In this document: positions 53,301 to 62,500 of the stretch, piece after piece
Numbering within the stretch: position 1 is the first letter of the stretch
Layout: each line of letters opens with the position of its first letter
DNA from: Siphonodentalium dalli
Lineage: Eukaryota; Mollusca; Scaphopoda; Gadilida; Siphonodentaliidae
Length of the DNA stretch: 64,000 nt
Assembly: GCA_032622095.1 (NCBI GenBank)
Contig: CP136063.1
Coordinates: forward strand, 212,989,982 to 213,053,981
Reading direction: 5' to 3'
Translations under genes and position numbers: made by a program
The notes under the pieces: generated by a model
Database searches by the model: none
Seen by the model: only the letters and a program-made list of their open reading frames with translations
Told to the model about the DNA's origin: nothing

Positions 53301-55170
53301 AGTTAATAATGTACTTCATTAATAATTGTACGCGGAGGTCCGAACTCTAAACTGCACGATTTAAGTGACTTTTTGAGCGATTTGGATTTGCGTCGCTTAG
53401 GGTGGATACACACATGCATTGGAATTGTCCGATCGCGCGCAGGCGACTAATGCTATCAATGATTGGTGTGACCATGTAAAATAGATGGATTTTACATACA
53501 GAAATTACATGCATGATGCATGTAATTTCTGTATGTAAAATCGATGTATTTTACATGGTCACACCAATCATTGATAGCATTAGTCGCCTGCGCGCGATCG
53601 GACAATTTCAACAGGCGAGACAAGTGAGCATGCAGGTATAAGCCATTATCAAGAAATTTCAGGCAAGTCATATACTATTTTATGGATGCCCAAAATGAAT
53701 AAATCCTGTCTGATATCTGTTGATGTTTTTCACGAGTTTTAATTCATTTCGAAAAGTGGATTTGAGTCCGTCGATTTTATACTTGATTTGTTTCTCGTCA
53801 TTCAGGGTCATCCAAAATAGAAAAGAAATGTGCAGAATTTGAAGCTCGTTTAGGGCGATTGTGATACACGAGTGTTTAATGTCCCATTAACAATCCGATA
53901 TGGTGCTATCGTGCCTTCAATGACAGACAATACCGGTTCGTTGAGATTCCTCGGATAGTTTCAGAGCGAGCTCATGTGATAACATTCAATTGGGATTTCC
54001 ATGCAAATATCCATTACAGCGCCAAAAAATTAATGCAGGTACAGCGTTGAAAGTAAAAAGAGTGACACCCCCCCCCCCCATTTTTAACCCAGAATTTACA
54101 TAACAGTATATGTTTCTCAAACCAAAGGTTGAACAAGTTCCTAACTGTCACAATTTAAGCTTGTACACGCTTGAATTATAACATTTTGGACCACAATCCA
54201 TGATTGGGGGAGGGGAGGGTTCTCGAAAGCTTAGAACAACTAAGGGATTTAGTTGAATGTATCAGCCGAGATTATCTGGACATGAATGTACAATATGTTT
54301 AACTTAAATATTCCATAGTTGTAAATGTTGCGTATACATATATAACACAAGAGAGCAAAGGTTACTGCCCACATAAATAATATGTATAAGTATCTTATGC
54401 GCCACAGGCGCCCCTCGATGATTAGAGTATAACGGTGACGTAGTTGGGACCTCGTTGAGCTAGACAACCCTTTCCCCAGAATGAAGACACAGAAACACCA
54501 CCTTCTGTACTCTCAAATTTAAAGCTGTATTACTATGTTCATAATTATACGAATAGTATAAATTGCTGAATATTAGAATAATCACTTCTAGCAAACAGAC
54601 ACGACAGAAATTACTGTCAACTACAACTACAATATTTATAAGTCAGGAGTGGCTTCGTTGCTTCATATGCATGTGTGTATCCACCCTTACAATCATGGGA
54701 TTTATCCCGGATAATTAAATTCACCGTTAATTGCGAAATCGGCTCACAAAAGTCGTAAAAACCATGCAATCTGCAAATGGGGCCACCTCTTAATGTGAAG
54801 TAGATTATCGAGGAACAACTAGTATTAGCAAAGAAGTATATTCACTGCCTTGCTTGGTCAATGTTATAAAGTTCCCTGTTAGAACGGGTCAGAACATGAA
54901 CAAGTTTCCAGGTTTTTCCTGGTGGAACATGATCTCTCTGGGCGTAGCTAAAGCAAAGATTCGTGGCATGATCTACAGTATAACTGGCCGCAAACTTTCC
55001 GACTTACCTGTTAGAAACAATCCCGGTCCGGTCGGAACAACGCCAACTATGTTCGACACCGCTGCAACCAATGCTGATATTATATTAGCGATAAGTCCAA
55101 GAACTCCGGGTTCGGCGTACACCACACCAGCAAAGGCCAGGCCCCTGCCTGTCGAATCTGTCGTGTCCAT
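29206..55170 (-). CDS. Membrane transporter-like (Gpr1/Fun34/YaaH repeats) fused to C-terminal YRDC domain; ten-exon gene
   Basis: Ten exons on the minus strand are proposed: 55008-55170, 46626-47721, 46023-46120 (weak), 45234-45401, 38431-38628, 37377-37465, 33850-34228, 31761-31907, 30567-30653 and 29206-29354. They sum to 2,574 nt, exactly 858 codons including the TGA. Residues 1-604 are a long hydrophobic multi-helix region built from three diverged units of the acetate/succinate permease superfamily. Residues 605-857 are a whole YRDC/Sua5/TsaC domain, which in known enzymes makes threonylcarbamoyl-AMP from threonine, bicarbonate and ATP for t6A in tRNA. Active-site-type motifs are kept: PTDT 643-646, K667 and R669, SAN 760-762, STVV, and RIGC near 816. 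The fusion rests on a phase-0 to phase-0 junction between exons 6 and 7 and on the same exon order in the duplicated copy. Transport of carboxylates and membrane tethering of the enzyme are inferences. Exon 3 is the weakest link. Confidence 0.75.
30270..30395. repeat. Hairpin, family with 32450-32580
   Basis: It shares CTCGTCCAGGTTGTGGTGAAAA and a degenerate complement. Located in intron 8. Confidence 0.7.
30567..30653 (-). CDS. Exon 9: YRDC domain, DG...STVV block
   Basis: This 87-nt exon lies between TTTTTACAG and G|GTATGT and encodes CVCDGPSNEECASTVVNCL. It aligns with the DGG...G.STVVD block of YRDC proteins, although the glycine-rich loop is replaced by an acidic NEEC. Phase 1 on both sides fits exons 8 and 10. 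Confidence 0.85.
31761..31907 (-). CDS. Exon 8: YRDC domain, substrate-binding SAN motif
   Basis: The exon is 147 nt, phase 1 to phase 1, with acceptor TGATTGTAG and donor G|GTAAGT. It encodes CIRVPDSSVLAYIVSLTG, then GPLAITSANPSGG, the two most conserved blocks of the YRDC family (IRxPD and TSANxSG). The end reads MVIESLG. The duplicated copy of this exon's 3' end has expanded into a minisatellite at 2340-3240, but here it is single. Confidence 0.9.
32450..32580. repeat. Long hairpin in intron 7
   Basis: TTCTTGTACTCGTCCAGGTT is inverted across a loop near GACACGCAGTATCGAG. Near-perfect arms of about 50 bp. Confidence 0.8.
32575..32835. repeat. 260-bp repeat, inverted copy at 57045-57310
   Basis: Shared blocks include CATCATCTGAACTACGCTCAA, GTAAATATTTACAT, GATTTCGCCATC and TGATCACCCTACCGGAGTG. 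One copy is in intron 7 of the fusion gene and the other in intron 1 of the plus-strand relative. Confidence 0.65.
33738..33882 (-). repeat. 68-bp tandem duplication across exon 7 donor
   Basis: GATAGATATAC...AACATATAGAG...TAACGTCCATGGC...CCAAT occurs twice. The outer copy lies just inside the intron and carries a degraded donor (ATACAC... rather than CACAC|CTAT). Confidence 0.8.
33850..34228 (-). CDS. Exon 7: YRDC domain, N-terminal two thirds
   Basis: The exon is 379 nt, phase 0 in (acceptor CTATTTTGCAG) and phase 1 out. It encodes the core of a YRDC/Sua5 domain: a short proline-rich linker, SRRAKAMLEVAKLLDNGAVV, then PTDTVYALAG and YNIKERPLEKPI with the K-x-R pair that binds ATP in characterised members, then CYPGGVSCVV, equivalent to GPVTLV. 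Domain length and motif spacing are normal. A 68-bp tandem duplication copies the exon end and its donor site at 33740-33880. Confidence 0.9.
34560..37096 (+). mobile_element. 2.5-kb TIR transposon in intron 6 of the fusion gene, TA target duplication
   Basis: The termini are CACTGTTAGAAA and its complement, flanked by TA on both sides. The duplicated segment has the uninterrupted site near 5755-5770, so the insertion happened after or outside that copy. The subterminal zones are packed with ACGGTC/GACCGT repeats. There is no long reading frame, so it is non-autonomous. TA duplication is typical of Tc1/mariner-like elements, but the family is not certain. Confidence 0.75.
37377..37465 (-). 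CDS. Exon 6: last membrane exon, fusion junction
   Basis: This 89-nt exon encodes a final helix, GIIGLYGAFAFLVNGTVQG, then an AIPVGAPIFK tail that resembles the end of unit 2 in exon 2 (MANSIAEKPIIMIGPEIL). It enters in phase 1 and ends in phase 0 at AAG|GTAAGT. The next exon (YRDC) starts in phase 0, so the reading frame passes directly from transporter to enzyme domain. The copy at 12268-12356 gives the same peptide, which argues for coding constraint. Confidence 0.8.
38431..38628 (-). CDS. Exon 5: membrane unit 3, second half
   Basis: The exon is 198 nt, phase 1 to phase 1, with acceptor TTTCTTTGCAG and donor G|GTGAGTAG. It encodes three hydrophobic stretches around FMFITPAFKKIWIPFSFGM and the segment VDRPYLTLVLALIVG. 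Its last residues and splice phase match the end of exon 1 of the divergent plus-strand relative (VALIVG), supporting common descent. The duplicated copy at 14036-14234 is nearly identical but one base longer. Confidence 0.75.
42484..42632. repeat. Long hairpin, family with 51730-51842
   Basis: AAGAAATAAATACACGGTGT is inverted, with near-perfect 65-bp arms around GACTCCGCTACGCGTCGTC. Confidence 0.85.
42893..43060. repeat. Long hairpin
   Basis: Arms of about 75 bp, ATCGACTCCTTAACCACAGC to CATATTTCCGACTAAAT and back, nearly perfect. Confidence 0.85.
44870..45200. repeat. Third copy of a YRDC-intron sequence
   Basis: Diverged matches to 33100-33660 and 3830-4050 (blocks such as GTATAATTCC and TGGCATGATT). 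Here it lies directly 3' of exon 4. Confidence 0.5.
45234..45401 (-). CDS. Exon 4: membrane unit 3, first half
   Basis: Acceptor TTTCTGCAG and donor C|GTGAGT bound 168 nt, phase 1 in and phase 1 out. The product contains SPIQPLSWIVAVGVLVNLYN and a second helix rich in A and W (about AVMWAAWAAWLF). It occupies the place of the permease start motif in unit 3, but the signature is decayed. The intron after it contains a repeat (44870-45200) that also occurs near the YRDC exons. Confidence 0.7.
46023..46120 (-). CDS. Tentative exon 3 linking membrane units 2 and 3
   Basis: The stretch ends in a good donor (CCAG|GTGAGG) in phase 1, which fits exon 4 exactly. It encodes a hydrophilic linker including EPDIYLAEPHTTPYRMK. 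The 3' side is sound. The 5' side is not: only an acceptor with a poor pyrimidine tract (CCGAG|C at 46121) gives the phase 2 needed after exon 2. Two in-frame ATGs at about 46140 and 46146 could instead make this the first exon of a separate downstream gene. Transcript data would settle it. Confidence 0.4.
46626..47721 (-). CDS. Exon 2: long membrane exon with two permease-like repeats
   Basis: This 1,096-nt open exon is the largest coding block in the window. The acceptor is TTTCTGCTTGCAG. It reads GGGFLQLVAGVLSYRRWD (residues 61-78), the Gpr1/Fun34/YaaH signature in which GG-x-x-Q-x-x-AG-x-x-E-F-R is followed by a small-residue helix and an aromatic FW pair. A basic linker (about residues 200-225, rich in R and K) separates it from a second unit that starts SEPMGLGY (about 227) and continues GLASWYSFLRFDFF (about 270), the same layout with weaker signatures. 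Many hydrophobic segments of about 20 residues follow. The exon either splices at AGG|GTGAGT (phase 2) or runs into the in-frame TGA at 46622-46624. I favour splicing because membrane and YRDC exons continue downstream, but a stop here would make this a separate two-exon, 420-residue transporter. Confidence 0.8.
48650..49060. mobile_element. MITE of about 0.4 kb with long TIRs and internal hairpin
   Basis: TGACCCGCCATATCAAATCC and about 20 further bases occur inverted at both ends. Inside is a hairpin, CCAATGCATTCTCTTATATA with GGCGACCTATGGTCGAC, that also occurs twice in a different element at 56624-57012. Confidence 0.75.
49880..50382. mobile_element. Diverged copy of the 23480-23973 MITE
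   Basis: Same order of blocks (CGACGACA, TACTACGTCA, TTCGTTGT, GATTTTCAACAA, ACGGACTCGTTGTCGTCAAT) with more decay. Confidence 0.65.
50410..50566. repeat. Interstitial telomere-like (CCCTAA)n array
   Basis: About 25 CCCTAA units with CCCTGA, CCCTAG and other variants. The six-base period fits animal telomeres. Reading frames over it are artefacts. Confidence 0.85.
51095..52207. mobile_element. Segment bounded by about 95-bp inverted repeats
   Basis: ATCATGTCATGAATCTCTAC and the next 75 bp at the left are complemented at 52110-52207. Relatives of the same termini bound 53140-54985. No gene inside. Confidence 0.5.
51730..51842. repeat. Hairpin related to 42484-42632
   Basis: AAGAAATAAATACACTGCGC inverted around a short loop. 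Confidence 0.75.
52945..52975. repeat. TTC microsatellite
   Basis: About ten TTC/TTG triplets. Confidence 0.9.
53140..54985. mobile_element. Second segment with related inverted ends, abutting exon 1
   Basis: The left end (ATCATGCCATGAATATCTAC, 53152) and right end (GGCATGATCTACAGTA, 54965) are relatives of the 51095-52207 termini. Its right end stops about 20 bp short of the exon 1 donor. Confidence 0.45.
53421..53610. repeat. 190-bp near-perfect palindrome
   Basis: Arms of about 93 bp run from GAATTGTCCGATCGCGCGCA to a centre at GCATGATGCATG with only a couple of mismatches. Confidence 0.9.
55008..55170 (-). CDS. Exon 1 of transporter-YRDC gene: start and first permease motif
   Basis: The ATG at 55170 opens 54 codons plus one base, ending at a strong GTAAGT donor. 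Residues 19-26 read AEPGVLGL, which resembles the N-terminal NPAPLGL signature of the Gpr1/Fun34/YaaH family, followed by a hydrophobic helix. The phase-1 end joins exon 2, which starts with two bases, and the join runs straight into the family's second signature. No in-frame upstream ATG looks better, and the short polar N-terminus resembles those of SatP/Ato proteins. The exon abuts the end of a repetitive element at about 53150-54985. Confidence 0.75.
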
Positions 55171-56404
55171 TCTATTCGAATAAGTATTTCGAAAAATTTC
55201 CAAAACAATGAAGATGTATACTAAGTACAATTATTTTAGTGAATTTAAATATTGTAAAAAGGAAAGATAATATTTGACATTTTTTGCCAATTTAAAATTA
55301 TTGTGAAATGTTTATAGCCATAGCAGCCACGAGATTTGTTATGATTTGAGATACACGTGTCCTGTGTCGAACGACTGTGATATACAGTTTCAGATTGTCT
55401 TGAGTTTATATTCCCGGGTTATGTCGTATATGTTTAGTATATATTCCATGAGTGTTCTTGATTTCCTCGGTGCACCGACTGTTTAAGACAGTGAAAATTT
55501 GTTCAACTTTATTCTTTTTAAAGTTTCGATCGTGACAACGCGCTGCTAATTTTGGCACTATATCGTCATAATTACTCGAGAGTTCCGGGAACAACAAATT
55601 CATTGTCCGATTAATCCAGTGAATTAAGTGCTTATGGATTTCACAATTCAAACATATTTATCATAATAGCTTCCAATTTTAAAATGACTCATGAAAAATA
55701 GATCTTATCGCGAATTGGAATAGAAAGTTGATGACATGGCATCTGAAATACACGCACAATCCCTTCAACTAGGATGTCAGGTGCGATATCCAATGAACGC
55801 GCACCATGCAGGACGCACGCCAGGTTAAACTATGTGACCGCCTAACCCAACTGTCCAATTAAATTACTGTTAGCAATGACTATTGGGTTTTCTACAAATT
55901 GTATTGTGTTTAATTATATCGCGCGTCTATTGAATTTGTTTTATTGTGGCACGATGTACACTGATATCTTACACAGATACCGAGGAATGAACGCCATATT
56001 TCTATTAATAGCGTTATGCAATATGTCTGGAGCGGTTATCCGAGCACAGTATTTCAGTCAGATAGAAAGGAACAATTCGGACCACATGACTGGTGGAAGA
56101 TTTTGTGCTCGCTTGTGACTATAGTACATTTTATTGGATTCGACATCGACAACGACATTAACAAGCGACAACAATCAGCATCGTATTCACGTAATGGACT
56201 CAAACGTTACTTGACATCAGATATATTGTATTTCAAATTTAAGAACTGATCTATTAGAAACAATTATTACATTCTGATAAGATTTATGGACATTTTTGTG
56301 AACATATAACAAAACTCTGTTTCGCATAGTCCACATTGTTCGTCTCGTACCTCAACTCATTTCTTGCGTACTTGGAAAATACTGATTGTTTAATATTTCG
56401 CACA
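55171..56404. promoter_or_regulatory. Divergent promoter region between two head-to-head genes
   Basis: About 1.2 kb separates the start codons of the minus-strand fusion gene and its plus-strand relative. No splice-flanked coding exon is visible. The region is AT-rich without the hairpin elements common elsewhere. I cannot name specific elements. A shared, bidirectional promoter is inferred from spacing alone. Confidence 0.4.
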
Positions 56405-56573
56405 ATGGCGTTTATCAAGCCGACGTCAGCAACGATCGCGACGTCCTACGTTCTAGCTCTTGTGCTGCTGGTAGTGGCGGTTTGGAGTTTCAGTGCCCCG
56501 CAAGTGGCCGCCGTTACGGGACGTGAACATGGAATAGCACTGGTTTTACTGTCTGCTGTCGCTCTGATTGTCG
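56405..56573 (+). CDS. Exon 1 of plus-strand relative
   Basis: This 169-nt exon starts with an ATG in a fair context (CACAATGG). It encodes two hydrophobic helices and ends in G|GTAAGT, phase 1, with VALIVG at the boundary. The position and phase mirror the end of exon 5 of the minus-strand gene (LALIVG). Confidence 0.7.
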
Positions 56574-59500
56574 GTAAGTTTATTCACCCGATCCCCATAG
56601 CATTATAAAATATAGATACTTAACCCTTTACCCAACAAACCGGCTAAAACCGGCCAAATAAAGCTTCAACAGCCTAAAATATCTTCGGTCTGTCTCAATA
56701 GAACCATACAAATATGGATATCATTGGAACCGGCTCCTTGACCACATTGTGATAGTTACAGTTATGCCCTGTGCCAATGCATTCTCTTATATAAGCGAGT
56801 CGACCATAGGTCGCCTAGCATATATAAGAGAATGCATTGGCCTAATCAAAATCTTTTTTTAACACTTTTTACCATTTTTTCTTACATTCTTTAAATTTTT
56901 TATAATTAATGTGTTAAGCCAATGCATTCTCTTATATATGCGAGGCGACCTATGGTCGACTCGCATATATAAGAGAATGCATTGGCACAGGGCCGTTCTG
57001 TTGGGTAAAGGGTTAATGACGGTCATTTGTTACCATCTACAATATACTTAAAGTGATGTGAAACACTCCGGTGTGGTGATCAAATAGAAATGGAGAATAA
57101 TCTCGCTCAAAGTAGTTACGATTATTAATCCAAATTAACAAGTTAATAACAACACACACCCTCATTCTTATGTACACTTAAATGCAATGCCGCTAGATGG
57201 CGAAATCGTTTGCGTTAGTTTATCGCCCATTGTTGCGTCCCGAATTGAGATGTAAATATTTACATTTGAGCGTAGTTCAGACGATGTTTTCTACGAAGTG
57301 GTATGGTCGATTTCCTTGAAATTTCCAATGATCTTAGTAGAATGCTACATTCCTCAGGTTGGTATAGAGCGTGAGAGCTGACTTGTAAGTTTATTGTACT
57401 CGAGTAAGTCCATACTATGTCTTTAATTACCGTATACGCCCATCCAGCCCACCATTACGATATATAAACCTTAATACTTATCAGACCACGGGCACAATAT
57501 GATGACTATATTGACGATATTCAGAAATGAAACAAAAACTAAAAAAAAAACATTAAAAAAAAAACGTATTTATTTTTAAAGAAGATTTTTTTTTCGAAGA
57601 ATTTTAACGGACTAAATAACGGATGACTGAAGATAAACAAAAAATTCAAATAAAGAACGCTTTTTTAAAGAGCGTGATTTTGTTTGTTGAAGAAGTTATT
57701 TGAGAGATTTTAATGTATCTATATTTGCGAGTGTCTCTATGTCTGTGTTCTCTATAAAATTCACTACGACCATCTAAATGGCACCAAAGAGGTGTAACAG
57801 GGGTAACTTTTTACGAGGAAGATAATGATGTGGGTTACAATTTTCTATAGCGACGCTGTCAGGGGCGAAACAGAGGAGGGGCAGAATTTTTTTATGTGAC
57901 CGATGTCCACCAAACTTATACATAACCATCTGCATGCTATGATTAGTATAATTGTGTGGTTTAAAGATTTCACACATAAAACATAATTCCGCGGTTCGAG
58001 CTTAGTTACTGTTGCCGAAAACATGTCCTTTGAATTTCATATACCACATAATTGTTTAGATAATATTTAGTGAAGGATAAATATTTGCTACGAGATGATT
58101 TACAGCCATATAGAAGACCCAACTTTCCCATCGACATTGCAACTGTCACCAAATTCTCCCAAACTGCACGCTCGGTGACTTCCAAGTACAATCTCAGGAT
58201 ATTTTCAGCAATGTAATCGAGGATGAATTACATGTGCATGTAGCACAACATTGATCTAATAAATTTCTGAATCAAATTGCGAATGTATTATTCGGAGCCT
58301 GAACGTCGATTTTAGAAGGCTTTTAGTGTCTGGTTCCTTGGCAATGCCATTATGAATTTGAACATGGAATGTTCCGCCTTGTTCGAACGTTTTCATTGAA
58401 CGGTTAAATAATACTTTTCGTTTCTCACATATTGTCAATGTTACTGTTAGTTTGTAACATTGGGAACAGTCTAGACTTGGTCAGACGAGATATTTGTTCA
58501 TGGTCGCTTCGTCAACAAGAGTAGTGTCGTTCTATTTTTGAAATAGTTCTATTTACACGCGCACGTATATTTACCTAGAATGTTTAGGTGATAGCCAATG
58601 GCAAAGTAGCTTTGAAAAATTGACCAATACAATAAATGGAAGGCATGCAGATGAAATATCTGAAGTCCAATCAAATGCACAAGTCATATGATACATAGAT
58701 GATCTCCAACGAGTTATGTTGGGATATAAGATTTTATGAAACATGTTTGATAAATTTGATTCACAACGAGTCGTAGATGAGTTGTGATTCAAATTTATCG
58801 AACGAGTTTAATAAAATCTTATATCCCAACATAACTCGTTGAAGATCTTCTATACCACATGGAAACACCTAGAGATTTATGCCTTTTTAACAAATCAAAA
58901 TCTTAAAAAGAAGCTGAAAAATGCATGTAAAGTGTATATATACATGCACGGCGTTGGCTGAGACGCTTCACAACCGTACACAACATTATTGCGCGCTCTG
59001 TCTTGCGAAGAACACATAGTCCCCCAATGTGTCTATTTGTTTTGTGCCTATTTCCGTTAGTGCAACGAAATAGGACAATATTTGAACTTTAATGAACGAA
59101 GCAATCATTTTGCATTGTCTGGTATTGGTGTCAAGCACGTTTTTCTAAATATTATTAATCTGCGCGGTAATTTACTTGGCACAATGCCAAGTATCACAGG
59201 AAGCACCAGCTATTACCCACTAGTGAGAGATAAGAAAGTATCTAATGGATTTTTCAATGATATTATAGGGGTTTCATGTGATATAATTATATATCGACCA
59301 GATGCTAAAATATAACCGTACAAAAAACAGACGTACTTTTAGCCGTGTGTTTACCGGTTGTTGACCGTAACCTGTTGTAATGTGTTATTGATTATCTGTA
59401 AAGGTAATTATATTCTACTGGCGTGATTAACAGTTTATATGTCTTGTGGGTCGATGTTGCAGTTCAGGTCAGTTTTGTTTGAACTACACATGTTTGTCTG

Positions 59501-62500
59501 AAATAGACGTAACTTTTTATAATAGAATGTTTGGATCCGAGACTAAACTGTTCACTTCGCCGTCACAGGTACAAATTATTTTAAAATGCCCCGGTGCCAG
59601 TCACACGAAACGTATTATCCAACAGGCTGTATTTGATGTATGTAATGCCACGGTTACGCTACTGACGACTTCTTGCTTGTATAGTTTTTTCGATCCCAAC
59701 TTTATAAATTACATCTTTTGGACATGGTGTTAGTAAACATTTTCCAAAATGGGTTAATTATTTTTCCTCCAAAACCATCAAGATATACCGATAGTCAAAC
59801 ACTGCATACCAATAAACATATACCTAAGCGTACCACCATAAAATGTGTGCCATTTATAATAAGGTTTTTAAATTTCAATATACGATATCTGACAGCGTTA
59901 TAACTTATGCTGTATGCATGCATGTATGGAAACAATTGAACTCTTTCCGTATATTTAGGAATTTACTAACAATATTCATCATATGGACTACGATATATAA
60001 CCTTTAACAAAAATGAATATTTGTGAGTAACTTCTCGTCCAGTGGGAGACGATAACCTTTAACTATAGTTACCCTAAGTTATTAGGTCTGACATCCCATT
60101 TTCCATATTGGCATAAAACATAAAACATAACTGTGAGATGAGGAGGGGGTAATGTACATCATAACTGTGAGACGGGGAGGGGGTGGTGTACATCATAACT
60201 GAGATGTAATGTACATCATAAATGTGGGATGGGGAGGGGGTAATGTACACCATAACTGTAGACGGGGAGGGAGTAATATACATCATAAATGTTGGATGGG
60301 GAGGGGGTACTGTACACAATAACAGTGATATGGGGAGGGGGTAATGTACATCACAAGGGTGGGATAGAAAGGGGGGTAATATCCATCATAACTGTGAGAT
60401 GGGGGGAGGGTAATGTACATCATAACCATATATTTAGGAATTTACAAACAATATTCATCACTTGGACTACGATAACATTTAACTATATTTGTGAGTAACT
60501 ACTCGTCCAGTGGAAGACGATAACCTGTAAATATATGGATGTATAACTACTCGTCAACCGGCCTGCGATAGCATTCAACTGCTCATCCAATGTACTACCA
60601 TAACCTTTATCTATATGTGTGTAACTACATGGGTGTGTAACTATACTCTGTATACTTAATAGATGTATGCATAATTATGCCGTATACTGTTATCGCGTGA
60701 TTAAAACAATTTACATAACCGATGAATAATCAACCGTTCTGCTTTCCTAACCATTTTTGTTCACTTGTAGATAGCCGTGGGTTCACGACTTCCGGGTACC
60801 AGTCGACCCTTCACACTGGTTTTTATCTGCCTGCTCGATGCTTGTGTACCTTGCCCTAAGTTATCAGGTCTGACATGCCCTTTGTCATAACATAAAACAT
60901 AAAACAACGCGCATCTTAATCTCGAACGTTTTATCGAATGAGTTGCGGATGGCGCAATTATATATTTCGCGAGAGCTTAGCTAGAGCGAAATTAAACCAT
61001 GCGCATGCGCCGTCCGCAACGAGTTCGATAACAGATCCGAGAACATGATGCAAGTTGTGCTCTGTATTCATTCTACACCGTTGTGTCAGACACGTTCAAT
61101 CCACCACTGTCATGCACCTTCCTTGATACTAAAGTTACACGTACCGTTATGCGATTTAAGACTGGTGACTTGCAATCACGGAATCACCCTATGCGGATCG
61201 TTGAAGTAACGTACGTCATCGTTCGTGGCGACAACATCAACAAGAACAGTTCCGGCTTGTATTGCGCCAGAGGTATACAATAGTACGCATTCGATGGTTG
61301 GGATTTCGTTGAATGCATTTGCCTCGCATCATCAATGGTGTGGTATAACATTAAAAAGCGACCGTCATCTGGCTGATAATCTCCATGCACGCCAAAAAAT
61401 TAACGAAGTAATTCAACTATTTTGTAATGTTTCGGCGATCAAACCAAAGCGATAAATGCATGACATTCGCATGTGCACTATGTGGCCTGAAAAGGATACC
61501 GCTTTCCATATAATGTAATCTCAAAGAGTATTTATTCGTAGTTATGTGTTCTCTGATATGGCAAGACGGAACTGTTTTCCCGACTATTTTACTGCAGTTT
61601 AAGACCCAGATTCAATATATTTGGTAATTCAGTGTTCATAATAGTTATATTAGAAACCTAATTTTAGTATATACATATATAACGTTTTGAATATGCCCTA
61701 TCAACGGGAACGAATGCACTATCATGGCTTGGTTACAGAGTACGTACCAATTCAATAATAGGTATATTTATGATAATCATCAGTGATAACATGAGGAAAC
61801 GAACGCCAGTTTTTCCCCATTAATGTCAGCGCTTTGTCATTTTGTTACGATCTGACGAATCGAATAGCTGCGATTATGCGACTCATTGCACGAGTAAAGC
61901 ATTGCGTGCACGCACCTTTTATCATAGTATCGCGCAAACGTGCACGCTATATGATGCAACTTACTCGAAAACCTGAGTGTTTGATTGGAAATATTCATTA
62001 TTTACACTCGCGCACGGGGGAATTATACAATCTTCAACTTGTGACGTCATTTCCGAAGTTCTCCGAAAGAGACCGGCGATAATTAGTAAGGATGGGGTGT
62101 TACGCTCTGGGTGAGGTCGGGTGTTTCTATTACATCTAGACTACACTGACTATATTAAGTGTGGATACATGTGGCAGAAGTCGGATGGTATTAATATTTA
62201 TTACACGCTTGTTCCTAGAAGTACAGTGTTATTGCTGTTCCATATTAACAAATCCGCATGGAACGTACGTTCCATACGCATCTCGTTGACGTAAAATGAC
62301 GTACATGACGTTCGCTTCAACCATGAAACTGGAACTATTTAAATAAAAGAATCATCACACATGACAAACATGCCATGTATGAGCCTAAATAAACATTCTG
62401 ATCCTGTATATTTAATTCACGGATTCTAGGACACGAAGCTTGTAATAAACACAGAACGACACGATGTGTAAATGGGTTTGTCGATACGGCACTCGTTCTG

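Larger units (their letters stand above)
47722..55007. other. Intron 1 of the fusion gene; no further exon recognised
   Basis: Exon phases 1/1 and motif continuity allow direct joining of exons 1 and 2. The intron holds MITEs, a telomere-like array, hairpins and two related repeat-bounded segments. Confidence 0.6.

Noticed and set aside
60074-60319. Proline/serine/tyrosine repeat protein on the minus strand
   Set aside because: Direct consequence of the 33-bp minisatellite.
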